Shown: positions 9,201-16,343 of the stretch, one piece after another
How the letters are laid out: every line of letters starts with the position of its first letter
Position numbering within the stretch: the stretch's first letter is position 1
Assembly (NCBI GenBank): GCA_903926605.1
Contig: CAIYJV010000089.1
Coordinates: 1-40,292 of the forward strand
From: an uncultured Bacteroidota bacterium
GTDB lineage: Bacteria; Bacteroidota; Bacteroidia; Chitinophagales; Chitinophagaceae
Length of the DNA: 40,292 nt
Direction: 5' to 3'
The notes under the pieces: model-generated
The model's input: only the letters and a program-made list of their open reading frames with translations
Told to the model about the DNA's origin: nothing
The model's database searches: none
Program-made: the position numbers and the translations under genes

Positions 9201-11439
9201 GGACAAATATAACTCGAGGATCAATCTGTTTGACAACCTTTCATATGGCGTGTCTGTAACAAATGGTAATTTCATTTTGCACAATAATGCTTTCGTTGAG
9301 CCTCACATCTCTGTTTTTCCATCACACTCTTTTCCAGTTTATTTAGGCGGGTATGGGGTTTTAGCACAGATGAATGATGCCACATTGTATCAGGCCCTGA
9401 TTGAACCGGTTTACGAGTATGTGCCAGATGGCACTGCCACTGCGATTAATTCTTTCTACAGTTGTAAGTACGGTCTATACTGTAAGGATTACTACCACCT
9501 GAAAGGGGACAACTCATATATTGTAACAAAACAGGATTATAGTAAACCATCTTTTGACCCAAATACCTTTGGTTATTTTGTAAAAACAAAGGCATATGAT
9601 GCCGCTGAGTTCAATCACAACCAAATTACAGCCACTCCAAACGGAATTTCGTTTACATCCACATTTGCGCCCGGCTATTACTCGACGGTCTTAAAAATGT
9701 TTATTCCGGCCGTACAGTGGGCCGGTTCGTTACAGGTCAATTACAACAGGATCAATGCTGCCTTTACTACAGACATAAGTGATTTGAGCACTCACTGCAC
9801 CGCATTTGGTATCTCCGTTCAAAATGCCGCTGGTTTGAGCTATATCATTGACCATGTGACCGGGCATGTCGAAACCAACGGCAATGCAATTGACCGGGCA
9901 TGGAGGGGGATTCTTGTGAATGGTTTTAATATGCAGCAGGTTTTTACAGAAAGTAACAAAATTTCAGTTCGTTCTCATGCAGGAGGGCTCGAACAATGTT
10001 ATGGCATTAGCCATACATACAGTAGAAACAGTTTTGTTTGGAACAATAATGTGGTAGGAAGTGACCATGCGGATATGACCAATTATTCATTGAGAGCATT
10101 TTACGAGTCACACTGCACAAATCCTTCCATTGCTTGTAACAACGAATCTGATCTTTCTCAAGGGTATGAGTTCTTTCTCCAAAATCCTAATACTGCGTGG
10201 CACAACAACGGAATAACAAACAATCTTAGAGGCTTTGTATTGAATCAAGGTATCATCAACCAGCAAGGCAGCCCGACCCAAACAATGGATAATGTATGGA
10301 ATGGGTCAATGTGGGGTATTGCAAATAAACAAACTTATGTAGTAACTGGTGCTTCCAGCGGAACAACTCCGATTCTTTATCCCCTTTATTCTCCTTTTTA
10401 TGTGTTTAATGATGGCTCACATGATCCAGCGTACAATGATGGAGATCATTCAACTGACAATTATGATTTGCCTGGAGCGATCTTCACGACGACTTCCCCT
10501 TCAAAAGAGGATGTCTGCCTTAAAATACAGCCAGGCCCCGGGAGCCCCGATGCTGCGTTGCATCATCCACAAACAGTCTATGAAACCTATGCACGTAATT
10601 CGGCGCCATTTCCTGCGTTAGACACGGAAGTGAGAAGCTGGACTGGACAATATCTTGCTTGGCAGGTAGTGAATAATGATTCTGATTTAATAAATATTTC
10701 TCCGCTTCTGGATAGTTTTGTTTCGATGGCCAATAACTCACGGTATAGTTATGTGGCGTCTATTGAAAACTCAATTATTAATTGTGATTCGTCAACCACA
10801 AACTACTTGTTTGACAATCAGTGGGCGCCGCTTGTCGGAAATGGGCAATTTTTCGATAGTGTCACGGGAGCGTATGTTGTCGATGATAGTTCAGCGGACT
10901 ATATCGTCGGCACTCATCTAAGTTTTTACAAGATCTATCAAAATTACCTCAACGGAGCAATTGAGTGTACCGATAGCATTAAACTTGCTTATTTGGCGAA
11001 CCTTTGTCCTCCTTTGTATGGTCCGGTCGTTTACCAGTCAAGGGCATTGTATTCTGCAGTTTTTGATGCTTTGCGCGTTTGGACGGACAGTTGCGACACA
11101 AAGCCAGATGGAGACCAGTGTAATTGCGGGCAAAATGGTCGGGGAAAAAGGTCTGGAACTTCAATAAGCAGTGGTTCTCTAGACTTTTCAAATCAGCAAT
11201 ATTCTTTGCTTCCGAATCCTAACAAAGGCACTTTTATCATTCAGCAATTTCTCAAGGATATTCAGCCGGTTAGGGCTGTAGTTATGGATGAGTTGGGACG
11301 TGAAGTTTATTATAATGAGCTTCAATTCGTTAATGGTTCTGCAAACATTAGTATCGGTAATCCTGTGCCCGGTGTTTATTTGGTACGCCTTTTAGACTGG
11401 CACGGAAGGATTTTTACATTGAAATTTATCGTCCAATGA
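3259..11439 (+). CDS. Giant T9SS-secreted protein: NHL propeller, Ig-like array, beta-helix, sorting domain (2726 aa)
   Basis: A long basic N-region is followed by a hydrophobic segment (ILFLFLFSIGAVFA, about 36-49) that fits a Sec signal peptide; no other methionine is nearby, so this start is kept. Residues about 60-400 form six NHL blades, each with an [AG]-[VI]-A-[VI/F]-D...N-[LIV]-[YF] core and an ending like VRKI. Residues 405-1687 hold about 16 Ig-like (BIg2/PKD-like) modules with a recurring pattern of C.G, GG.WSSS, A.V or ATI, a turn, then ISY and a second cysteine. Residues about 1700-2480 lack that pattern and read like a right-handed beta-helix, starting near CPSQMWEGIVLG. Residues 2648-2726 are a type A T9SS sorting domain (LLPNPNKGTF...GVYLVRL). 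The product is probably exported and attached to the surface, where it could bind glycans or proteins; ligands are unknown. It overlaps the next gene by ATGA, so the two are likely co-expressed. Confidence 0.88.
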   Translation: MKKDLNTNSVSTNNRGQKCHVVPAGSSLRFARLSRILFLFLFSIGAVFADWEQASCQVISVYAGNGSVGAGGDGGNASSATLKLPCAVAIDPVTQDLFIADEGSNSVRKIDRLTNNITTVIGNSSVYGGGYNGDNGIASAALLKVPTGIAIDQSQNIYIADAHNYRVRKINHVTGIVTTIAGNGFSGTAATSGQATASPLKNPSSVAVDHSGNLYFVDYPNGIYRIAVGGAISQILAGSLGSIIAIAFDANNNLYFTSNNHGIYKLAGTTAGGPTTGTPILVAGITGPLGGYVNGVALASKFNYPAGIAVDYSGNLFLADVNNERIREFNKVPGTVSDFAGNGNVSSGYNYSTEECAAATSVSLNIPATINSPFETGLAVDNQGNVFICDIYNHVVRRVQVGTSGITGPSTICGTDAVTLTGVPAGGRWSSSSTSIATIDPVSGVMDAVSTSGVDIVSYITPCSTSTFSVTLNSASALSISSSTSSLCVGATTTLTPSETGGSWSCSSTSVATVNAATGIVGGTGAGVAIITYTSSGGCYATKTISINSSSAATITGDNKICPGGTITLSSSVPLGIWSSSSPSIATVDPVTGVVGGVGSGSAIITYSYSLCSGGAPSTEITTKSITVTANPISITGGSDICINSSTYLLAGLGGIWSSSDNSVATVNASSGYVTGLIGGGTAGLSTVIISYTYSCGTTTGIVTTFSLSVHGPAPIGVSGDGTVCAGSSISLSEITTGGIWSSSSPAHASVSPTTGLTVNVTGVSHGTAYINYSITDSWSTCKISQLVTVIPDPPLLSFSGGVCAGSTTTIGVSPAGSPLSGATTPWQWTGTATGSLVTTSDAEATFTMGTTGGSATISYTAEYTYTACPTVYTFTATTSLNTEPVVGGITAPGSSHIICDLDPLHLSATGVVGDTYTWSSSNTAVATVDATGLGKGVSSVVGTATISYTEFACGTSVTATYPVTVVPVPAPITGVLSLCESDGVANTTTLSDASPSGIFSWNSMSPSLAPVTAYGVVYGYGAGTSVITYGYGNCYTSAVVTVNPKPYISPCCPPPICPGETITLTEAPLTGGTWTCSTCTITPIDPSTVVISFPITSSGNFSIFCTSPEAAGSCQGNGGVTINGVPETISGPPTLCRGTSTTLSDAAFGGTWSCIPTSVATINPTSGIISATTSSSTVPTTVNATYSTGCGPNAVKTLTIEPTPRITSTLNVVCANSNISMSANISGGTWSSSSTSIASVNPSSGVVTGISGGTVSIIYMLSTGCQVSRTITVNPLPDISVTSSSPLICQGGIVDLTGVSSTAISYFWSGSDGFSSTVANPEISPSVTTTYSVTVTDVKGCQNGATTTITVNPTPDISVAATYTTVCASTAVSLTGTSSVTTVTFSWVGPDGYSSTLSDPTVTPTVTTTYTLTVTGTDDCQNSATVSISVNPLPDPISSAGMTTSICAGSSLTLSDATMDPSATWSTSDILYVAISDPAVGVVSGINEGTATISYVLGTGCFQTFTLTINALPTIIPIPPVTSSVICYSSGGDNTLPLMSSPTGGSWVSSATAVATIDPATDIVTGFLAGTTFETATLTYTLLGCSSTIEITVDPTVSVSLPPVNIYCPGVWTSLLEADPTGGTAPYTVAWTPSASLDPSGGTSFTETIVSLTESTDFTAVVTDAYGCTAASDVYVSVPSGKCEPCTGADPSRPLLSLGTPSGTSGGLAVGASGAVTNMPVGNYYLDQDLEISGKVVFFGSSTLNSTIEINANSTIYVDGDAALFLNGNHLYSCPSQMWEGIVLGNLPPDADYPAGQNGVISLRANVATGVDSVSTLIEDARAAVTLNKPMAHNSWLPYYIVANSAIFNSNYIGISLQNFNSYTDMDLSGNYALSIQNSVFTCRDMTSGPTTSNYPFDWPNTNPGTYTALYSPLKGRIAVGISAYDNPYEIANYVGADCHIPKFMHDYIGIYMNNIGQNTYPTYNSVVVGTSTTEVSSTADKYNSRINLFDNLSYGVSVTNGNFILHNNAFVEPHISVFPSHSFPVYLGGYGVLAQMNDATLYQALIEPVYEYVPDGTATAINSFYSCKYGLYCKDYYHLKGDNSYIVTKQDYSKPSFDPNTFGYFVKTKAYDAAEFNHNQITATPNGISFTSTFAPGYYSTVLKMFIPAVQWAGSLQVNYNRINAAFTTDISDLSTHCTAFGISVQNAAGLSYIIDHVTGHVETNGNAIDRAWRGILVNGFNMQQVFTESNKISVRSHAGGLEQCYGISHTYSRNSFVWNNNVVGSDHADMTNYSLRAFYESHCTNPSIACNNESDLSQGYEFFLQNPNTAWHNNGITNNLRGFVLNQGIINQQGSPTQTMDNVWNGSMWGIANKQTYVVTGASSGTTPILYPLYSPFYVFNDGSHDPAYNDGDHSTDNYDLPGAIFTTTSPSKEDVCLKIQPGPGSPDAALHHPQTVYETYARNSAPFPALDTEVRSWTGQYLAWQVVNNDSDLINISPLLDSFVSMANNSRYSYVASIENSIINCDSSTTNYLFDNQWAPLVGNGQFFDSVTGAYVVDDSSADYIVGTHLSFYKIYQNYLNGAIECTDSIKLAYLANLCPPLYGPVVYQSRALYSAVFDALRVWTDSCDTKPDGDQCNCGQNGRGKRSGTSISSGSLDFSNQQYSLLPNPNKGTFIIQQFLKDIQPVRAVVMDELGREVYYNELQFVNGSANISIGNPVPGVYLVRLLDWHGRIFTLKFIVQ
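4471..8319 (+). repeat. About 16 degenerate Ig-like modules in the 2726-aa protein
   Basis: By reading the translation I count about 16 modules of roughly 70-95 residues, divided by short linkers such as NPLPD or NPTPD. Most contain two cysteines that could pair, a central GG.W, and ISY near the end. Modules 12, 13 and 16 have a PKD-like variant (YFWSGSDGFSS, TFSWVGPDGYSS). The copies differ strongly in sequence, so this is an old protein-level array and not a recent DNA duplication. Confidence 0.75.
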
Positions 11440-12815
11440 AAAAACTGAAGTTTTTGGTGCTATCTTTCATTTTATCGTTGCTGATGTCTTTAAAATTATC
11501 GGCACAGATAATAACAACTGTAGCTGGTATTACTCCTTATGGATTCGCCGGGAGTTTCGGCGGGGATAATGGGCCGGCAACGGCAGCATATTTAAATCAG
11601 CCTGTAGCTGTGGCATTTGATAGTTTAGGAAATTTATACATTGCAGACGAAGACAACCTACGAATTAGAATGGTTGATACCGCTGGCGTCATACATACAA
11701 TTGCCGGAAACGGGATTGGAGGTTTTAGAGGAGATGATAGTGACGCAAGTTATGCTGAGTTTTGTGACATGGCGTACATTCGGCTAGTCAACAATTGTCT
11801 TTATATACCGGACATTTGCAACAATCGCATTAGAAAAATCGACTTAAGCACAAATGTTATTACGACCTGTGTCGGCGATGGAACTCCAATGTGTTTTGAT
11901 GACACTGGCGCTGTTAGTGCCGTCCATGTTTTTGACCCTTTTTGTGTGGATGTAGACTACCTTGGAAATTTGTATTATAGCAATGTCTGCAATGTGGTAC
12001 ACAAAATCACACCTGACAATCAGGTGTATAGGGTTGCCGGTACAGATTCTGTTACTGGCTTTGGCGGCAATGGGGGTCCCGCAACTGCTGCAATACTGAA
12101 CCACCCAAATGATGTCGCCCATGACCAATATGGAAATATGTATATCACCGACGTGCATAATAATATTATTAGAAAAGTGGACGAGTTCGGAATCATTACA
12201 ACCTTTGCCGGTACCGGCGTTTATAACTATAACGGCGATTATGGACCTGCAACTGCTGCCGCTCTAAATTGGCCGCAGGGTATTACTTGTGACGGTGCGG
12301 GCAATGTATTTTTTACCGATTGCGATAACAATGTTGTTCGTAGAATTGATCGTAATACCAATATTATCACGACGGTTGTGGGGTGCGGTGCAGGATGGGA
12401 TGTGGATACCGGTGGTTTTTCTGGTGATGGTGGGCCTGCGACAGCGGCGAAAATGTACCACCCGGGAGGTCTAGCATTTGACAAAGACGGCAACTTGTAT
12501 ATTGCGGACTGGCTAAATAATAGGGTGCGGAAAGTAACCAATGTGGGCGTGCCGTTGAAGGCCCGGAGTGTGGGGAAACAAAGCGACGATATAATAAGCG
12601 TGTACCCCAATCCTGCCAGGAATGAAGTGAACATTAAGACAGAAGCGGCAGGACTGGTACAGATACTCGACCTGACCGGCAGATGCATGACCCAGACAAT
12701 TGTACACCAAACCCCGGCCACCCAGAATATCGCAGAACTGCCGCCAGGAATATATGTCGTCATGTTTACAGACACTAACGGCAATAAACGATATGTTAAG
12801 TTCGCACGGGAGTAG
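11436..12815 (+). CDS. Secreted NHL-repeat protein with T9SS sorting domain (459 aa)
   Basis: The signal peptide is clear (MKKLKFLVLSFILSLLMS, likely cleaved near LSAQ). Six NHL blades follow, for instance QPVAVAFDSLGNLYIADEDN and HPGGLAFDKDGNLYIADWLN. Most are separated by the GDxGPATAA motif typical of this subfamily, so the protein should fold as a six-bladed propeller. Residues about 386-459 form a T9SS sorting domain (SVYPNPARNEVNIKTE...LPPGIYVVMF). The start codon overlaps the stop of the preceding giant gene (ATGA), which points to translational coupling. The propeller is related in type to the one at the N-terminus of the giant protein, so the two may share a ligand or assemble together; that is inference. 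The last 280 bases are much more GC-rich than the body of the gene. Confidence 0.87.
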   Translation: MKKLKFLVLSFILSLLMSLKLSAQIITTVAGITPYGFAGSFGGDNGPATAAYLNQPVAVAFDSLGNLYIADEDNLRIRMVDTAGVIHTIAGNGIGGFRGDDSDASYAEFCDMAYIRLVNNCLYIPDICNNRIRKIDLSTNVITTCVGDGTPMCFDDTGAVSAVHVFDPFCVDVDYLGNLYYSNVCNVVHKITPDNQVYRVAGTDSVTGFGGNGGPATAAILNHPNDVAHDQYGNMYITDVHNNIIRKVDEFGIITTFAGTGVYNYNGDYGPATAAALNWPQGITCDGAGNVFFTDCDNNVVRRIDRNTNIITTVVGCGAGWDVDTGGFSGDGGPATAAKMYHPGGLAFDKDGNLYIADWLNNRVRKVTNVGVPLKARSVGKQSDDIISVYPNPARNEVNIKTEAAGLVQILDLTGRCMTQTIVHQTPATQNIAELPPGIYVVMFTDTNGNKRYVKFARE

Positions 12816-13095
12816 CATCCAGGTCCGGACAGAATTCAAAAATGGGCTGTTAGCTATCTCGAAGCGCTACAGATGGTTTGTTCCGATAGGGACCAACGTG
12901 TCAACCTGAACTTACCCCTCTTGCCTCCCGGCAGGCAGTACTCCCAATGGTATTCAACGGGAAAAGTGGAGTATCAACTATTACTGATTGTACCGAAAAG
13001 TCTTGCAGCCCCACGTATCTCGTTTCAAACAATAAAACCACCCTAATACCAAACCCGCACAATTACACTACACCTTCCGTTTAGCCATAAAATTG

Positions 13096-13130
13096 TTGAA
13101 CCCGGCCCCCGAAACCTACCTGTATCTTTG
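13096..13130 (+). promoter_or_regulatory. Orphan Bacteroidota-type promoter
   Basis: TATCTTTG at 13123-13130 matches the TAnnTTTG element of the Bacteroidota primary sigma factor. A TTG lies at 13096-13098, 24 bases upstream, slightly longer than the 20-21 bases at the sod and hutU sites. The identical octamer precedes purH and rfbF in this window. It points into DNA with no gene on the same strand. Confidence 0.4.
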
Positions 13131-13135
13131 TCTCT

Positions 13136-13180
13136 GCCGCTCCTGATCAGGACCAAAAAGTTATTTGACACAGGAGCCGC
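13136..13180 (+). ncRNA. Candidate structured RNA start: 10-bp stem-loop
   Basis: The arms GCCGCTCCTG (13136-13145) and CAGGAGCCGC (13171-13180) pair at 9 of 10 positions around a 25-base loop. The 5' arm begins about where a transcript from the TATCTTTG box at 13123 should start. The palindrome TCCTGATCAGGA (13141-13152) overlaps it, so an alternative pairing or a dimeric protein site is possible. No end of the transcript can be fixed. No known RNA family was recognised. Confidence 0.25.
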
Positions 13181-13253
13181 TGTACCCCGGCCTCGTCAGT
13201 TGAAAATGATGCGACATTGTGAACAAACAGAAAATATATGATATCCAATCGCT

Positions 13254-13448
13254 GTAACCTTTTTTCGGCCCGGTGTAACCTTTGTTACCCTACCGCTATT
13301 GATAATCAATCACATATGCATTTGTAAATTCCTAAAGTGTAACCCAGTTGCATACTTTGTTACCTGAAAATAAAATTTACATGACTCACTTACAATTAGT
13401 TACGCAGACAAAACTCAACACTATGACGTTTTTTTAAAAAATGTAACC
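13254..13448. repeat. Cluster of GTAACC / GTTACC motifs
   Basis: GTAACC occurs at 13254, 13275, 13339 and 13443. GTTACC occurs at 13284 and 13359, and GTTACG at 13399. Two of them form the inverted repeat GTAAC-CTTT-GTTAC (13275-13288). Several copies are followed by a T-run. The spacing is irregular, so this is not a CRISPR array. It could be a set of protein-binding sites. Confidence 0.4.
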
Positions 13449-13505
13449 TTTTTGGGTGGTTGCGTTTTTGAAAATGTTATGCATTTTATATGTATATATC
13501 ATTAA

Positions 13506-14969
13506 TCACTCCCCCTTATTCGCTTTTATCTGCATAATGCTTTTTACAGAGACAAACCGGAGCAGGAACATCATGCCCAGGCTCACTGCACCGAACAGTA
13601 CCAGCTGAATGATCCACCAGGCGGGGATAAAATTCCGTATAGCCCAGGCAAGGCCAAAGCAGGCGGCAATAAAAAAGAACTGCGCCAACAGCCAGCGCGG
13701 CGATACAGGCAGTTTTACCGTCCGCCATGCGACAATAATGAAGATGATGGACAGTAGCGTTTGCGTAACAAACGAAGTAACAGCACCGCCCACAGCATGG
13801 TGGGTGGGTATGAGGGTGAAATTGAGCGTGAGGTTCACAACCATTCCGGCAAAGGCAATGATATTCAGGTATTTCAGGCTGCCGTTTGCCGTGAGCAGGG
13901 TGGAATAGATATACATCATGCACCAGGCAGGGAACGAGGCCATAAGTACGGCGAAAACCATGTAGTAGTCGGGTGCGGCCAGCGGGTTGGTGGTACAGGC
14001 CTTGTAAAGCGTATTCATAATATCGGGTGCGAAAAAACCCGAAGCCACTGCGACCGTTACCGACATGGGCAGCATCATATTCACACACAGGCGAATAATG
14101 GTATGCACATCCTGTTTCTGTGCCAGCATACGCCCGAACATGGGCAGCAACATAGTGGCAAACATGAGCCCGAACATATTGGACACCTCGAGCAGGCGGA
14201 ACGCTGCCGCCCAAATATCGGCTTGTTGCTTTCCACTTATGCGTTCTACCATCATTGCATCGGCCCTGTTGTAAACAGACATCTGAAAAATAAGCAATGC
14301 ATAGGGCAGGCTTTGTTTCATGATACCCGTTACTTCGTTCCAATTTAGCGAAAACCGCAGCCGCACATTACCTATTCGCCTCAAAATATTATAGCCTATT
14401 GCGGCGGCCACGAAATAGCAGAAAATCTGAGCGGCGATAAACCATTCTATCTTGAATTTGCCACGGGTGGCGGGCAGGAATAGCAGGGCACCGCAGATCA
14501 TTATCATCAGCAGCCTGTCGATGATGGACAACAAGCCGTCTGTCTTGAACCGGTGCAAGGCGGATACGTTGCTGCGGATAAACGATACCAGAGCGTTTAG
14601 CGATTGAATTAACAATACGCCGATAAGCAAACCTAATTCCCAACCTCGGTATCCTAGCACCCAGCCACCACAGAAAGCAATGACGATATAGGTGATCATC
14701 AGCGCCAAACGAGCCGAAAGCATGGCCGGAAATACCTCTGTGAGGCGTTCAGGATGCATGGCAATAGTCCGGGCATTGTAGTTGGTGATCCCGAAATCAA
14801 GCAGCGTCTGGAATATTATACTCAGACTCATCAGTGCCTGGTAGGTTCCATAGTCGCCGCCCGGTACCGTATTCTGCACATTCCGGTCTATCAGAAATAC
14901 CCAAACCGGCTTGACCAATACGTTTACCGCAATGACAAAAAGAATATTCTTTACAAAAAAACGGCGCAT
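13506..14969 (-). CDS. Polysaccharide flippase, Wzx/PST type (487 aa)
   Basis: The protein is a chain of hydrophobic segments, by eye 12 to 14, spread over the whole length, with short charged loops. The pattern fits the polysaccharide-specific transporters of the MOP superfamily, which move lipid-linked oligosaccharide units across the inner membrane. An early DYGTYQALMSLSIIFQTLLDFG stretch is typical of helix 2 in these proteins. The start is set at MRRFFVKN; a longer frame starting at 15032 would run into the divergent gene. The glycosyltransferase that is read away from it suggests a small capsule, exopolysaccharide or O-antigen locus. The exact substrate cannot be predicted. No terminator is apparent downstream. 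Confidence 0.82.
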   Translation of the reverse strand: MRRFFVKNILFVIAVNVLVKPVWVFLIDRNVQNTVPGGDYGTYQALMSLSIIFQTLLDFGITNYNARTIAMHPERLTEVFPAMLSARLALMITYIVIAFCGGWVLGYRGWELGLLIGVLLIQSLNALVSFIRSNVSALHRFKTDGLLSIIDRLLMIMICGALLFLPATRGKFKIEWFIAAQIFCYFVAAAIGYNILRRIGNVRLRFSLNWNEVTGIMKQSLPYALLIFQMSVYNRADAMMVERISGKQQADIWAAAFRLLEVSNMFGLMFATMLLPMFGRMLAQKQDVHTIIRLCVNMMLPMSVTVAVASGFFAPDIMNTLYKACTTNPLAAPDYYMVFAVLMASFPAWCMMYIYSTLLTANGSLKYLNIIAFAGMVVNLTLNFTLIPTHHAVGGAVTSFVTQTLLSIIFIIVAWRTVKLPVSPRWLLAQFFFIAACFGLAWAIRNFIPAWWIIQLVLFGAVSLGMMFLLRFVSVKSIMQIKANKGE

Positions 14970-15024
14970 TTGCAGGTTTAACTGGCAATAATGCTGTAAA
15001 AGTATATTTTTGTCCGCTGAAAGT

Positions 15025-16152
15025 ATGCGCATTGCAGTAAATACCCGTTTATTATTAAAGGGAAAATTAGAGGGAATAGGTTGGTTTACTTATCAAACAG
15101 TAGAGCGTATAGTTCGCAGCCACCCGGAGCATGAATTCTATTTCTTTTTCGACCGAGCCTATGATCCTGCATTTGTGTTTGCACCAAATGTGACGCCGGT
15201 CGTGGTGCATCCGCAGGCCCGCCACCCCATATTGTTCTATTTGTGGTTTGAGTGGAGCGTGCCCTATATGTTGCGCAAGTACAAAATAGATTTGTTTCTG
15301 TCTCCGGACAGTTTCATGTCGCTCAGTACCAAGGTGCCTACCTGCCTTGTGGTACACGATCTGGCCTTCGAGCATTATCCCGAACACGTCGTTCCGGCTC
15401 AACGTATTTACTGGAGGCACTATTCGCCGCTTTTCGCCCGCAGCGCCACCCGTTTGGCCACTGTGTCTGAATTTACCCGGCAGGACATCGTAAAACATTA
15501 TAAAGTAGACCCATCCCGTATTGACCTCGTCTGCAATGGCGCACATGCCGAATACAGGCCGCTGACTGTGGCTGAGCGTGAAGAAACCAAGCAAAAGTAT
15601 GCCGAGGGCTGCGAGTATTTTGTGTTTGCTGGTGCACTGCACCCCCGGAAAAACATAGTGAATCTCCTGAAAGCTTTTGCCGCTTTTAAAAAACGCCAGA
15701 AAACAAACATGAAGCTGGTGATAGTGGGACGCCTGGCCTGGAAGTATGAGGAGGTAGAACAACTGCGGGCTGAGATGCCATTCCGTGAAGAAGTGAAGTG
15801 GGTAGGCTATATGAACGTGGACGAATTGTCTAAGGTGATTGGCGGTGCTTATGCACTGGTTTATGCGTCACTGTTCGAAGGCTTTGGGATCCCCATTCTG
15901 GAGGCCCTGGAATGCGATGTACCTGCGATCGTGAGCAATACTTCGTCTATGCCCGAAGTGGCTGGCGATGCGGCCCTGATGGTAGACCCGCAGGACGTGG
16001 AAGACATTGCCAATAAGATGCACATGATCTATAAGGATGAGGCTTTGCGCGCCAGACTGATTCAAAACGCACGCATTCAGCGCCAGAAATTTAGCTGGGA
16101 TCTTGCTGCTACCCGCTTGTGGGATAGCATGATGAAGTGTGTAAGCAAATAG
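15025..16152 (+). CDS. GT-B glycosyltransferase, family GT4-like (375 aa)
   Basis: The N-terminal half starts MRIAVNTRLLLKGKLEGIGW, as in GT4 enzymes in which a glycine-rich loop follows the first strand. The C-terminal half contains the EX7E motif: E285 in EGFG and E293 in ILEALE, which contact the donor nucleotide-sugar in this family. AGALHPRKNI near the domain junction is the usual GxxxxRKN signature of the second Rossmann domain. The enzyme should move a sugar from a nucleotide donor onto a lipid-linked or surface glycan in the cytoplasm. A start at 15010 is possible, but ATG 15025 places the conserved strand at the N-terminus. TATTTTTG at 15005-15012 is a possible -7 element with a very short leader. 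Only 55 bp separate it from the divergent flippase gene. Confidence 0.85.
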   Translation: MRIAVNTRLLLKGKLEGIGWFTYQTVERIVRSHPEHEFYFFFDRAYDPAFVFAPNVTPVVVHPQARHPILFYLWFEWSVPYMLRKYKIDLFLSPDSFMSLSTKVPTCLVVHDLAFEHYPEHVVPAQRIYWRHYSPLFARSATRLATVSEFTRQDIVKHYKVDPSRIDLVCNGAHAEYRPLTVAEREETKQKYAEGCEYFVFAGALHPRKNIVNLLKAFAAFKKRQKTNMKLVIVGRLAWKYEEVEQLRAEMPFREEVKWVGYMNVDELSKVIGGAYALVYASLFEGFGIPILEALECDVPAIVSNTSSMPEVAGDAALMVDPQDVEDIANKMHMIYKDEALRARLIQNARIQRQKFSWDLAATRLWDSMMKCVSK

Positions 16153-16343
16153 ATCCGTTCCTGCTCGGAAAACCCTGAACTGCCTTGCACCTGGCCATGA
16201 TAATATACCAATGAGCCCTGTATATTTTACGACACCCGCGATTGATCAGCTAGCATATGCCGGGACACCGGCACTGCAAACCGAATACAACTCCTTCTCT
16301 TTGCCCAGATATACTATTTGAAGCAGGTACTTCGTACCATCCT

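Larger units (their letters stand above)
12816..13505. other. 690-bp convergent intergenic region with motif repeats and an orphan promoter
   Basis: It lies between the ends of two converging genes. No plausible coding sequence was recognised. Visible structures are a small hairpin TGCCT-CCCGGC-AGGCA at 12922-12937, a promoter-like site at 13096-13130 followed by a strong hairpin at 13136-13180, and a cluster of GTAACC and GTTACC motifs at 13254-13448. A region this long between converging genes is unusual in an otherwise compact stretch, so a non-coding RNA or a vanished gene is possible. Confidence 0.5.

Noticed and set aside
12239-12784. 181-codon open frame opposite the NHL gene
   Set aside because: It mirrors the repeated NHL blades and shows no family features of its own.
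13254-13448. CRISPR array or integron attachment array from the GTAACC motifs
   Set aside because: Copies are only six bases long, irregularly spaced and in both orientations, with no cas or integrase gene nearby.
13516-14343. 275-codon open frame on the minus strand inside the flippase gene
   Set aside because: It is another frame of a clear membrane-protein gene and its product has no sensible hydrophobic or domain pattern.
14970-15024. Longer starts of the flippase (15032) and glycosyltransferase (15010) with overlapping 5' ends
   Set aside because: Inner ATGs at 14969 and 15025 give normal N-termini and leave room for a divergent promoter.
16153-16343. Terminator between the glycosyltransferase and ispF (GCCGG-GACA-CCGGC)
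   Set aside because: The stem is only 5 bp and no T-run follows on either strand.
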